Assembly: GCF_000379425.1 (NCBI RefSeq)
Contig: NZ_KB902204.1
Location: 1 to 64,000, forward strand
Direction: 5' to 3'
DNA from: Corynebacterium lubricantis DSM 45231
Lineage (GTDB): Bacteria > Actinomycetota > Actinomycetes > Mycobacteriales > Mycobacteriaceae
DNA: 64,000 nucleotides
The notes below the pieces were generated by a model. That model had not been told where the DNA came from and did no database searches. It worked only from the letters and a program-made list of their open reading frames with translations. A program made the translations under genes and the position numbers. Shown here piece by piece: positions 8,696-16,829 of the stretch (position 1 is the first letter of the stretch; the number at the start of each line of letters is the position of its first letter).

Positions 8696-10957
8696 GTGCC
8701 CACTGTAAAAACCGCTAGCACTGCCCCGACCAAGGGCCCGGCTAAAACGACCCACCGTACCGACCTTGACGGTTTGCGTGGCATTGCTATCGCATTGGTT
8801 GTTGTCTTCCACATTTTCGTGGGTCGCGTTTCCGGTGGCGTGGATGTTTTCTTGATGCTCTCAGGCTATTTCTTCTTGGGATCTCAGCTGCGTTATGGTT
8901 TGCGCCCCAATCCAAGCCTGAACCCGTGGTGGCCGATTTGGCGCACGATTCGTCGATTAGTTCCCGCTCTTGCCGTCACTTTGGGCACAACGTGGCTGCT
9001 CATGGGCATCTTTACCCCCCAGTTGATCGGGCAGGAAACGATCAGGCAGCTCACCGCGGCGCTGACGTACACCATTAATATCGAGCTGCCGAAGCAGAGC
9101 GCTGATTATGCAGCCGCAAGCCCGGATACTTCCCCACTGCAGCACTTGTGGTCCATGAGTGTCCAGGGCCAGTTTTACCTCGTTGCAATTGCGCTTGGTT
9201 TGTTGGTGGCGTGGTTGGTGCGCAGTGGCCGCGCGGACACGCGGGTCCTGGAACGCACCATCGGTCCGATGGTGATCGTGGCAACGATTGCGTCTTTCGC
9301 GTGGGCAAGTCGTTTCGGGTTTATCGGTACGCCGGAGAACTACTACTCGTTCTTCTCTCGCGTATGGGAGCTGGGTCTTGGCGGAATTCTGGCCATCTAT
9401 GGTCACCGCATCCGCATCCCTGAGCGGTTGCGCAGCGCGGCCACCTGGCTTGGCTTGCTCATGGTGTTCAGCACGGGTTTTGTTATCCCTAACTCGCTGA
9501 TGTTCCCTGGACCCGCATCCTTGCTGCCAATCGGTGGCGCAGCGCTGGTGATTCTTGCCGGTGGTGGCGGGGCTTCGAAGTTGCTGTCGTCGGCACCTGC
9601 TCAATGGCTAGGTAAGACTGCATATTCCTTGTACCTCTGGCATTGGCCACTGCTCATCATCGCCACCGCGGCTTTGGAGCAGCCGAGCCCCGCCTGGTGG
9701 CTGGGCATCATTATCGTGGTTGTCTCTTTGGCTTTGGCCCAATTGACCTACGTTTATGTCGAAGAGCCGCTGCAGCAACATGCGAAGCGCCCCACGCGCG
9801 ACGTCAATGCTGTGGCACGTGGACGGGAATCTCTGCAAACCATGGTCGGTCGTGCCCGCGCGGTGGGCGGACTGGTTATTGCGGCGATCATGATCGCTCT
9901 CATCACGGTGCAACCACGGTGGGAATCCCAAACCATGGAAATGGGCATGGAGTTCCTCGATCCGGCGCTGTATCCGGGATCGTCGGCACTGACCGGAGCC
10001 AACGTTCCGCCTAATATTGAAGCCGTCCCGACGCAGCAAATTGCGAGTGGCGATTACGCATGGCCCATTGGTGACCACTGCTTCTATCCCGAAGATTTGC
10101 CACTTGATGTTCTTATGAACGTGAAGAAGGACGGGGAAACCCCGTGTATCTACGGCGATGTCAACGCGGATAAGACTGTGTATATGGTCGGTGGCTCCCA
10201 CGTCGAACAGTGGGTCTCGGCATTCGATCTGTTGGGCAAAGAGATGGGATTTAGGATCCTCGTGGATCTTCGTGCCTCCTGCCCGATCGTGCTCAATGAC
10301 AATAGCGAGGTCAACGAGATCTGCGCCGAGTACAGCGAGATTGTCGTCGATCGCATTATCGACGAGGACCCAGAACTTGTCGTCTCTACGACCACGCGCC
10401 CGGAGCCTCGTAACTATGGTCGCGGACCGGACTCCGTTCCGCAGGGCTACATCAACTTCTGGACCGAGCTCGCCGAGCACGATATCCCATTCCTCGGGCT
10501 ACGAGACAACCCTTGGGGTGTTGACCGCGAAGGCCAGCCACGAGACATGTCGGAGTGCTGGGTTCAATATGAGGACGCGATTGAATGTGGCACGTTGCGC
10601 CACGAGACCTACGCACCGGTCGATCCTTCTGCCGAGATTTTGGCAAGCCTGCCAAACATGACGGCCGTGGACACCGCGAATTTCTTCTGCGATGACACGT
10701 ACTGCCCGGCGGTGATCGGAAATGTTGTGGTCTACCGCGACATCCACCACATCACCAATGCCTACGCGGTCTCTACCCTGCCGATGCTGCGCCCATACGT
10801 GGAACATTATTTCCCCACCCAGGAGGCGCCAGCACCTGGCCCAGAGCCAGCACCTGCACCCGTGCACGGCGAACCAGCCCCTGAGCCAGCCCCTGCACCA
10901 GAAGAAGTGCCTGCTGAGCCAGTTCCTGCCGAACCTGCACCACTGCCCCAGCAATAA
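8696..10957 (+). CDS. Membrane acyltransferase (type 3) with SGNH domain, copy 2, Pro-rich tail
   Basis: Paralogue of the preceding gene, with the same architecture over its whole length. The acyltransferase-3 domain has LDGLRGIAIALVVVFH (His 39) and GGVDVFLMLSGYF. The SGNH domain has S501 in GGSH and D682-x-x-H685 in YRDIHH. It differs by a tail of about 45 residues after residue 705 built of Pro, Ala and Glu (APAPGPEPAPAP-type repeats), which could span or bind cell wall. The GTG start at 8696 lies 11 bases after copy 1. Conserved matching segments show an old tandem duplication with possible division of acceptors. The operon ends at a strong hairpin shared with convergent ffh. Substrate unknown. 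Confidence 0.9.
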   Translation: MPTVKTASTAPTKGPAKTTHRTDLDGLRGIAIALVVVFHIFVGRVSGGVDVFLMLSGYFFLGSQLRYGLRPNPSLNPWWPIWRTIRRLVPALAVTLGTTWLLMGIFTPQLIGQETIRQLTAALTYTINIELPKQSADYAAASPDTSPLQHLWSMSVQGQFYLVAIALGLLVAWLVRSGRADTRVLERTIGPMVIVATIASFAWASRFGFIGTPENYYSFFSRVWELGLGGILAIYGHRIRIPERLRSAATWLGLLMVFSTGFVIPNSLMFPGPASLLPIGGAALVILAGGGGASKLLSSAPAQWLGKTAYSLYLWHWPLLIIATAALEQPSPAWWLGIIIVVVSLALAQLTYVYVEEPLQQHAKRPTRDVNAVARGRESLQTMVGRARAVGGLVIAAIMIALITVQPRWESQTMEMGMEFLDPALYPGSSALTGANVPPNIEAVPTQQIASGDYAWPIGDHCFYPEDLPLDVLMNVKKDGETPCIYGDVNADKTVYMVGGSHVEQWVSAFDLLGKEMGFRILVDLRASCPIVLNDNSEVNEICAEYSEIVVDRIIDEDPELVVSTTTRPEPRNYGRGPDSVPQGYINFWTELAEHDIPFLGLRDNPWGVDREGQPRDMSECWVQYEDAIECGTLRHETYAPVDPSAEILASLPNMTAVDTANFFCDDTYCPAVIGNVVVYRDIHHITNAYAVSTLPMLRPYVEHYFPTQEAPAPGPEPAPAPVHGEPAPEPAPAPEEVPAEPVPAEPAPLPQQ

Positions 10958-10977
10958 CGCGTTTTAGGCAGCAAAAG

Positions 10978-11026
10978 AGCCTGGTGCTTAAGCCTCCGAA
11001 TTGTTCGGATTCTCAAGCACCAGGCT
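10978..11026. terminator. Terminator between the acyltransferase operon and ffh
   Basis: Two-tier hairpin. The outer 12-bp stem is AGCCTGGTGCTT (10978-10989) with its complement at 11015-11026, followed by TTTTT on the plus strand. An inner stem TCCGAA/TTCGGA (10995-11000, 11004-11009) lies in its loop. On the minus strand the tail is CTTTTG, so it can serve both convergent genes. Confidence 0.9.
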
Positions 11027-11046
11027 TTTTGATTACTGCGCTGAGC

Positions 11047-12672
11047 TTATTTGTTCTTGCCCATGCGCTTCATTGCTTCGTTGAAGTCGAGGTTATCTAG
11101 GTCGATTCCCTCCATGCCCTTCGGCACCTGGCCACCGCTTGGAAGGCCTGCCTGGCCACCCATTTGGTCCTGCATCTTCTGCATTTCGGCCATATTCGGC
11201 ATGCCAGGCATTCCCTGCATGCCAGCGCCCGGACGTTTGTTCTTTACCGGTTTACGCTTACCGTTCTTGCCCTTGCGGCCCTTCGGCTTCTTCTTGGTAG
11301 CACTGCGCCCACCCATACCAGGCATGCCACCCATACCGAACTGGCCGGCCATCTTGCCCATCATCTTCTTCGCCTCGAAGAAGCGCTCGACAAGTTGGTT
11401 CACCTCGGAAACAGTGACACCGGAACCTGCGGCGATACGCTTTCGTCGTGAAGCGTTCAAAATCTTTGGATCCTGGCGCTCACCTGGAGTCATACCGCGA
11501 ATGATGGCCTGGATACGGTCGATCGATTTCTCGTCGACCATGTCGGCCATCTCGTTCATTTCCTTGCCGCCCGGCATCATCTTGAGCAGATTGCCGATCG
11601 GACCCATGCGGCGGACCATGAGCAGCTGATCGAGGAAGTCCTCGAGGGTGAGTTCGCCGGAGCCAATCTTCTTGGCGGCGTCCTCAGCCTTTTGCTGGTC
11701 CATGACGGACTCAGCTTTTTCAATCATGGAGAGCACATCGCCCATGCCGAGGATGCGGCTGGCCATGCGGTCAGGGTGGAAAACGTCGAAGTCTTCGAGC
11801 TTCTCGCCGTTGGAGGCGAACATGATTGGCTTGCCGGTGACCTCACGAATGGACAGCGCCGCACCACCGCGGGCGTCGCCGTCGAGCTTGGTCAAAACGA
11901 CGCCGGTGAAGTCGACGCCCTCGGCGAAGGCCTGCGCGGTGTTGACCGCATCCTGGCCAATCATCGCATCGATGACGAAGAGGACTTCATCTGGGTTGAC
12001 GGCGTCACGGATGTTACGCGCCTGCGTCATCAGGGTCTCGTCGATGCCCAAGCGGCCCGCGGTATCGATGATGACCACGTCGTGCTGGGTGCGTTTGGCT
12101 TCCTCGATACCGGCCTTTGCTACCTCGACGGGGTCGCCGTGGGAGGTGCCCATCTCGTGGTCGTGAGAATCCACGGACGTGCCCGGGTCCGGCGCGAAAG
12201 TTTTCACACCTGCGCGCTCGCCGACGATCTGGAGCTGCTGAACCGCACCTGGGCGCTGGAGGTCACAGGCCACCAGCATCGGGGTGTGGCCTTCCTTGGA
12301 CAGGTGCTTAGCAAGCTTGCCGGCGAGTGTGGTCTTACCAGCACCCTGCAGACCAGCCAGCATGATCACCGTCGGCGGGTTCTTGGCATAGTTCAACCGG
12401 CGGGTCTCGCCACCGAGGATATTTGTCAGTTCCTCGTTGACGATCTTGATGACCTGCTGTGCAGGGTTTAATGCCTCGGAGACGTCTGCGCCGTTGGCGC
12501 GTTCTTTCACGCGCTTGATGAATGCACGGACGACGGGTAGGGAAACGTCAGCCTCGAGCAATGCGAGTCGGATTTCCCGGGCGGTGGCATCAATGTCTGC
12601 CTCGGTGAGCTTGCCCTTGCCGCGCAGCCCGCTGAGGGTTGATTGTAGGCGGTCGGACAGTGACTCGAACAC
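11047..12672 (-). CDS. ffh: Signal recognition particle protein Ffh
   Basis: GTPase that binds signal sequences and 4.5S RNA and delivers ribosomes to FtsY at the membrane. It is 541 residues: N domain (about 1-90), G domain with GLQGAGKTTLAGKL at about 108, DTAGRLGID at about 199 and TKLDGDARGG at about 260. The M domain runs from about 320, with GEL-TLEDFLDQL and SGVTVSEVNQLV. The tail from about 430 is rich in Met, Gly, Lys and Pro. All GTPase motifs are intact. It is transcribed alone, convergent with the acyltransferase operon. Its receptor ftsY lies three genes upstream on the same strand. Confidence 0.97.
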   Translation of the reverse strand: MFESLSDRLQSTLSGLRGKGKLTEADIDATAREIRLALLEADVSLPVVRAFIKRVKERANGADVSEALNPAQQVIKIVNEELTNILGGETRRLNYAKNPPTVIMLAGLQGAGKTTLAGKLAKHLSKEGHTPMLVACDLQRPGAVQQLQIVGERAGVKTFAPDPGTSVDSHDHEMGTSHGDPVEVAKAGIEEAKRTQHDVVIIDTAGRLGIDETLMTQARNIRDAVNPDEVLFVIDAMIGQDAVNTAQAFAEGVDFTGVVLTKLDGDARGGAALSIREVTGKPIMFASNGEKLEDFDVFHPDRMASRILGMGDVLSMIEKAESVMDQQKAEDAAKKIGSGELTLEDFLDQLLMVRRMGPIGNLLKMMPGGKEMNEMADMVDEKSIDRIQAIIRGMTPGERQDPKILNASRRKRIAAGSGVTVSEVNQLVERFFEAKKMMGKMAGQFGMGGMPGMGGRSATKKKPKGRKGKNGKRKPVKNKRPGAGMQGMPGMPNMAEMQKMQDQMGGQAGLPSGGQVPKGMEGIDLDNLDFNEAMKRMGKNK

Positions 12673-12746
12673 GTTTCCACACTCCCTTTTTTGCTAGTAA
12701 TGAATGCTCCTAGCCTAGCGCGTGACCTATCCGCAGGTCACATTCT

Positions 12747-12764
12747 GCTCTGCTTAACGACGAA
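12747..12764 (-). repeat. Terminator-associated motif TTCGTCGTTAAGC, site 1
   Basis: On the minus strand, directly after the glnK hairpin, the sequence is TTCGTCGTTAAGCAGAGC. Its first 14 bases are identical to those behind the gdhA hairpin at 23906-23923. Related copies follow the hairpins at 32370-32404 and 63790-63827. Function unknown. Confidence 0.6.
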
Positions 12765-12766
12765 AA

Positions 12767-12803
12767 CCTCTCCCCATCCCGCGTACTGCGGAAAAGGGAG
12801 AGG
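12767..12803 (-). terminator. Terminator of amtB-glnK
   Basis: Stem CCTCTCCC (12767-12774) with GGGAGAGG (12796-12803), followed on the minus strand by TTTTCG. It lies 29 bases after the glnK stop, where glnD would start in the C. glutamicum operon as I recall it. It therefore ends the operon after glnK. Confidence 0.75.
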
Positions 12804-12831
12804 CTATCGGGCTTATTTGTGCGGGAGCTTC

Positions 12832-13170
12832 CTATAGGGCTTCGTTGTCTTGCTCGCCAGTGCGGACGCGAATGACGTGTTCGACATTTGTGACCCAGAT
12901 CTTGCCATCACCGGTTTTTCCTGTGTGCGCTGCGGAAGTAATGGCGTTGACCGCTGCTTGAAGTTTGTCGTCCGAGATGACCACCTCGATTTTCACCTTG
13001 GGGACGAATTCTGTGGTGAATTCTGCCCCGCGGTAGACCTCTGTATGGCCTTGCTGCTGACCGAAACCTTGTACTTCGGTGACAGTCATTCCTTTGATGT
13101 CAGCTGCAGCGAGAGCATCGCGGACATCAGACAAGGTGAAGGGTTTAACCACTGCCGTAATCAATTTCAT
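12832..13170 (-). CDS. glnK: PII nitrogen signal protein GlnK with Phe at position 51
   Basis: Trimeric PII sensor of nitrogen, energy and 2-oxoglutarate state; it binds AmtB and, in C. glutamicum, the repressor AmtR. It is 112 residues, the usual length. The start at 13170 (MKLITAVVKPF) is preferred over 13176 because AAGGAG is then nine bases upstream rather than three. The T-loop reads GHTEVYRGAEFTTEF. Tyr46 is present, but position 51, the tyrosine that is adenylylated or uridylylated by GlnD, is Phe (codon TTC, 13018-13020). The C-terminal GDGKIWV and nucleotide-binding residues look normal. It sits 6 bases after amtB. No glnD follows: a terminator comes next and then ffh. Confidence 0.95.
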   Translation of the reverse strand: MKLITAVVKPFTLSDVRDALAAADIKGMTVTEVQGFGQQQGHTEVYRGAEFTTEFVPKVKIEVVISDDKLQAAVNAITSAAHTGKTGDGKIWVTNVEHVIRVRTGEQDNEAL

Positions 13171-13176
13171 CTTCAT

Positions 13177-14574
13177 CTACTCCTTGCTTGCATTAAACGG
13201 GACGGGAATTTCATTGCCCAGGCTGGTATGCGCTTGGGTCTGGGCTGTTAGCCCCGTAGGTCGCAGCTCGGTGCCGGAGATGTCATAGGCTGTCTCGCGG
13301 TGTTCCGCAAAGTCAATTCCATTGTATTCCGCTTCTTTGTCGATGCGCCAGCCGATTGTCGCCTTGATCGCCAGAGCAATGATCAGGGTAATTACCGCGG
13401 TAAAGGCCATGGCTACTACCGCGATGACAATCTGCACGATCAGTAGCATCCAGCCTTCGGTGCCACCTCCGGTAAAGATGCCACGGTCGGTTGCGACGAA
13501 GGCAACGCCGATCGTGCCCCACAGACCAGCTACCAGGTGAATACCGACAACGTCGAGGGAGTCGTCGTAACCAAAGCGGAACTTCAGGCCCACGCCGAGG
13601 CATGCGAGTACACCGCCGATGGCGCCAAGAATCAACGAGGTTACTGGGGTGAGGTCTCCGGCCGCGGGGGTGATGGTGACCAGACCGGCGACGATACCCG
13701 AGGCCGCGCCCAGGGTTGTTGCATGTCCGTCGCGGATCTTTTCCACGAGGAACCAGCCGAGCATCGCCGCGGCTGTAGCTGCGGTGGTATTCACCCACGC
13801 CAGGCCGGCGAGTCCGTCTGCTGCGAATGCAGAACCGCCGTTGAAGCCAAACCATCCGAACCATAGGAGTGCCGCGCCCAGCATGACTAATGGAAGGTTG
13901 TGTGGTTTGCCAATGTTTTGCGGGAAGCCCATCCGCTTGCCGACGACGAGCGCGAGGACCAGGGCTGCGGTACCGGCCGAGATGTGCACGACCGTGCCAC
14001 CAGCAAAATCGATCGGCGCGATAAGTGCTTCACCGTTTTCGGTGCCAAACATCCAGGCGGAGAATCCATTTTCGGAGTGCGACAGCAGTCCCCCGCCCCA
14101 CACCATGTGTGCCAGTGGGAAGTACGCAAAGGTGGCCCAGGCTCCGGCGAAGAGCATCCAGGCCGAGAACTTCACGCGGCCAGCGAGTGCACCGGAGATG
14201 ATGGCCGTGGAAATGCAGGCGAAAGTGAGCTGGAAGCCAACATCGATGATGTTCGGGTAGCCGGCCGCGCCCTCAATGTAGTTGCCGTTGGCATCCACGA
14301 TGGAGTCTTTGAGTCCAAAAAATTCGAAGGGATTCGCGAAAATGCCCCAGATTGATTGCGTGCCATAGGACATTGACCAGCCCCACAGCACGTAGATGAC
14401 GGACACGATTCCCAAGACGCCGAAAGACATCATCATCATATTGAGAACGTTGCGGCGGGAGGACATTCCGCCGTAGAACAGGGCGAGGCCCGGTGTCATC
14501 AGCAAGACCAGTGATGCCGAGATCAGCATCCAGGCCGAGTTTCCTGATGCGGCCACGATTGCGTCGGTGGTCAT
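13177..14574 (-). CDS. amtB: Ammonium transporter AmtB
   Basis: Membrane channel for ammonium/ammonia uptake, 465 residues with about eleven hydrophobic helices. Family signatures include GNSAWMLISASLVLLMTPGLALFYGGM near the N-terminus, DFAGGTVVHISAGTAALV at about 189-206, and the pore His residues in VVHIS and GIHLVAGLWG. The C-terminal cytoplasmic part (about 410-465) contains the segment that docks PII proteins. It is first in the operon with glnK 6 bases downstream. A perfect AmtR-type operator core lies 82-95 bases upstream of the ATG, so induction under nitrogen limitation is likely. Confidence 0.96.
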   Translation of the reverse strand: MTTDAIVAASGNSAWMLISASLVLLMTPGLALFYGGMSSRRNVLNMMMMSFGVLGIVSVIYVLWGWSMSYGTQSIWGIFANPFEFFGLKDSIVDANGNYIEGAAGYPNIIDVGFQLTFACISTAIISGALAGRVKFSAWMLFAGAWATFAYFPLAHMVWGGGLLSHSENGFSAWMFGTENGEALIAPIDFAGGTVVHISAGTAALVLALVVGKRMGFPQNIGKPHNLPLVMLGAALLWFGWFGFNGGSAFAADGLAGLAWVNTTAATAAAMLGWFLVEKIRDGHATTLGAASGIVAGLVTITPAAGDLTPVTSLILGAIGGVLACLGVGLKFRFGYDDSLDVVGIHLVAGLWGTIGVAFVATDRGIFTGGGTEGWMLLIVQIVIAVVAMAFTAVITLIIALAIKATIGWRIDKEAEYNGIDFAEHRETAYDISGTELRPTGLTAQTQAHTSLGNEIPVPFNASKE

Positions 14575-14652
14575 GACGCTTCTCCTTGCGTAGTCGTAGG
14601 TACTGCATCGAAAGCATTTCTAACTGTCGGTCGATTGAATCTCGACTGCGCT

Positions 14653-14672
14653 TAACTATAGGGCGATAGATA
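14653..14672. promoter_or_regulatory. AmtR operator upstream of amtB-glnK
   Basis: The core CTAT-AGGGCG-ATAG at 14656-14669, flanked by TTAA and ATAGATAA, matches the AmtR consensus known from C. glutamicum (tttCTATN6AtAGat/aA) in both half-sites. AmtR represses ammonium-uptake genes and is released by modified GlnK in C. glutamicum. No other gene starts nearby, so the target is amtB. Confidence 0.8.
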
Positions 14673-14764
14673 GATAACTGAGTAGTCTTCAAAGGAAACT
14701 GTGAAAAATCGCACAATAGACTGCATCGCCCCAGCGGCTAGCTCGCAATTACGGAATAGAGAAA

Positions 14765-14798
14765 GAGGGTGCCCCAGCCATGTGGCTGGGACACCCTC
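14765..14798 (-). terminator. Terminator of ftsY
   Basis: Hairpin of two 7-bp stems separated by one mismatch (GAGGGTG/CACCCTC and CCCAGCC/GGCTGGG, loop ATGT). On the minus strand it is followed by TTTCTCTATT. It lies 19 bases after the ftsY stop. Confidence 0.85.
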
Positions 14799-14816
14799 GT
14801 ACCCGACAACGTTGCT

Positions 14817-16805
14817 TTAACCAAGCAATGCGTCTACAAATCCTTCAACCTCGAAAGGCGCCAGATCGTCGGCACCCTCGCCGAGGCCGACAAGCTTGAC
14901 CGGCACACCGAGTTCCTCTTGGACCTGGAACACGATGCCACCCTTCGCAGTGCCATCCAGCTTGGTCAGCACGACGCCGGTGATATTGACGACGTCGCGG
15001 AAGACTCGCGCCTGGGTCAGGCCATTTTGCCCGACCGTCGCGTCAAGAACGAGGAGCACCTCGTCAACGTGGGACTTCTTTTCCACGACGCGCTTCACCT
15101 TGCCCAACTGATCCATCAGACCCGTCGCGGTATGCAGGCGGCCTGCGGTATCAATCAGCACGACATCTGCCTGCTCCTCGACACCCTTTGCTACTGCGTC
15201 ATAGGCCACGGAGGCCGGATCCGCGCCTTCGGCTCCGCGGACCGTCGTAGCGCCAACACGCTTGCCCCAGGTTTCCAGCTGATCAGCAGCAGCTGCACGG
15301 AACGTATCTGCCGCGCCGAACAACACCTTATGGCCCATGGAAACAAGCACGCGACCAAGCTTGCCGGTCGTGGTTGTTTTGCCCGTACCGTTAACGCCAA
15401 CAATCAAAATGACGGCTGGCTTACCATCAACCGGCATTGCCTTGATGGAGCGATCCAAATCCGGTTGACCCGCCTCAATCAAGGTCTCACGCAACATTGC
15501 ACGAGCCTCGTCCTCCGAGGACACACCACGCTCAGCGATCTTGGCGCGCAGGGAGTCGGTGACCTTCATGGTGAGGTCGGCGCCCAGATCGGCCATGATC
15601 AGGGTGTCTTCGATTTCCTCCCAGGCGTCCTCATCCAGATCACCTGCGGTGAGAATGCCGAGCAGTCCTTGGCCAATCGCATTCTGAGAGCGCGACAGGC
15701 GACCGCGCAAACGACCGATGCGCCCGGAGGCTGGCTCAATTTCGTCGAGTGGCTCGGATGCAGGTGCTGGCTCCCCCTCAGGAACTGGGGTCTCTTCGAG
15801 TGCCTGGTCCGCACCGGCTGCCGTAACCTGTGCAACGTCTGCCGCCTCGCGGGCTTCTTCCTCTGTAGAAAGAGTCTCCTGCTCGATCTCAGGGATGCGA
15901 TCAATTGATTCGTCTAGCTGGGAATCGGTACCGGATTCAGCGCCAGCTTCGGATTCTGCAGTTTGCTGCTCTGCTACTTCTTCGAAAACAGGTGCTTCTT
16001 CGTCTTGCGTGACAGGCTCGGCTGGTTCAACAGGCTGCGCGCTTTCTTCGCTCACCTTCTCTTGCTGATCTTCCTGATCTTCCTGGGATTCAGGCTCAGC
16101 GACAGGCTCGGCAACTGCCTCTACCTCGGGCTCGACCTGCTCAGCTTCTTGGTCCTTGTCACGTTCATCAGACTGAGCAGCCGACGCTGCCCCAGCAATC
16201 ACAGCACCGGAGGCACCAGCCGCAACAGCCTGGGATGCACCAGAGATTCGCTGAGATTCCTCGTTAGCCTGTGGCTTCTTTACCTCGCCGCTGAGATCAT
16301 CACTGAGTTCTTCCGCGGGTTCGGTTGGTGCCTCTTCAGGCTCCGATTTAGGCTCTACCGCAGCTGCCTTTTCCGCGGCCGCCGGGCGAGGCTGATCAGC
16401 CAGTGGAGCCACCTTCGGCTCCTTATCCAACGGCTTGACCTCCTGCGGAGACTGCGGAGACTGCGGAGCCTTCGGTTCCACAGGTTTCACAGGCTCGACA
16501 GTGGCCTCACGCTGCTGTGGCTCTACAGCGGGTTCGCGCAGTACGGGCTCTTTTTCAGGGGCCGTCGCTGGAGCAAAGTTGAAACCACCCTTGGCCTGGT
16601 AATTTCCCGACTTCTCCTGCTGCGTCAGCTCCTTTGGCTGATCTTCTTCCTTCTTCTCAAAAGAAACGGTCTTGGACTTCTTCCGGTTATTGCCCACGAT
16701 GATGATGCCCACGATGATGAGCAAGATAACGACAATGGCAATAATGATCCAAAGCATGAGTGCATCCATGGAATCCATAGTGTCAGGAAACTCACCACTT
16801 ATCAC
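14817..16805 (-). CDS. ftsY: SRP receptor FtsY with N-terminal membrane anchor and acidic region
   Basis: Membrane-bound GTPase that receives Ffh-ribosome complexes. Three parts are visible: a transmembrane helix at about 16-40 (LWIIIAIVVILLIIVGIII); a low-complexity region rich in Glu, Pro and Ala at about 45-355; and the NG domain at about 360-662. G motifs are GVNGTGKTTTTGKL at about 473, DTFRAAAADQL, DTAGRLHT at about 554 and TKLDGTAKGG at about 614. It is longer than most FtsY because of the acidic region. The start is uncertain: GTG at 16805, or ATGs at 16778 (MDSMDAL) and 16769. smc ends 24 bases upstream, so the two are co-transcribed. Confidence 0.95.
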   Translation of the reverse strand: MISGEFPDTMDSMDALMLWIIIAIVVILLIIVGIIIVGNNRKKSKTVSFEKKEEDQPKELTQQEKSGNYQAKGGFNFAPATAPEKEPVLREPAVEPQQREATVEPVKPVEPKAPQSPQSPQEVKPLDKEPKVAPLADQPRPAAAEKAAAVEPKSEPEEAPTEPAEELSDDLSGEVKKPQANEESQRISGASQAVAAGASGAVIAGAASAAQSDERDKDQEAEQVEPEVEAVAEPVAEPESQEDQEDQQEKVSEESAQPVEPAEPVTQDEEAPVFEEVAEQQTAESEAGAESGTDSQLDESIDRIPEIEQETLSTEEEAREAADVAQVTAAGADQALEETPVPEGEPAPASEPLDEIEPASGRIGRLRGRLSRSQNAIGQGLLGILTAGDLDEDAWEEIEDTLIMADLGADLTMKVTDSLRAKIAERGVSSEDEARAMLRETLIEAGQPDLDRSIKAMPVDGKPAVILIVGVNGTGKTTTTGKLGRVLVSMGHKVLFGAADTFRAAAADQLETWGKRVGATTVRGAEGADPASVAYDAVAKGVEEQADVVLIDTAGRLHTATGLMDQLGKVKRVVEKKSHVDEVLLVLDATVGQNGLTQARVFRDVVNITGVVLTKLDGTAKGGIVFQVQEELGVPVKLVGLGEGADDLAPFEVEGFVDALLG

Positions 16806-16829
16806 CCTGAACGTGGCAATTTCACCCGG

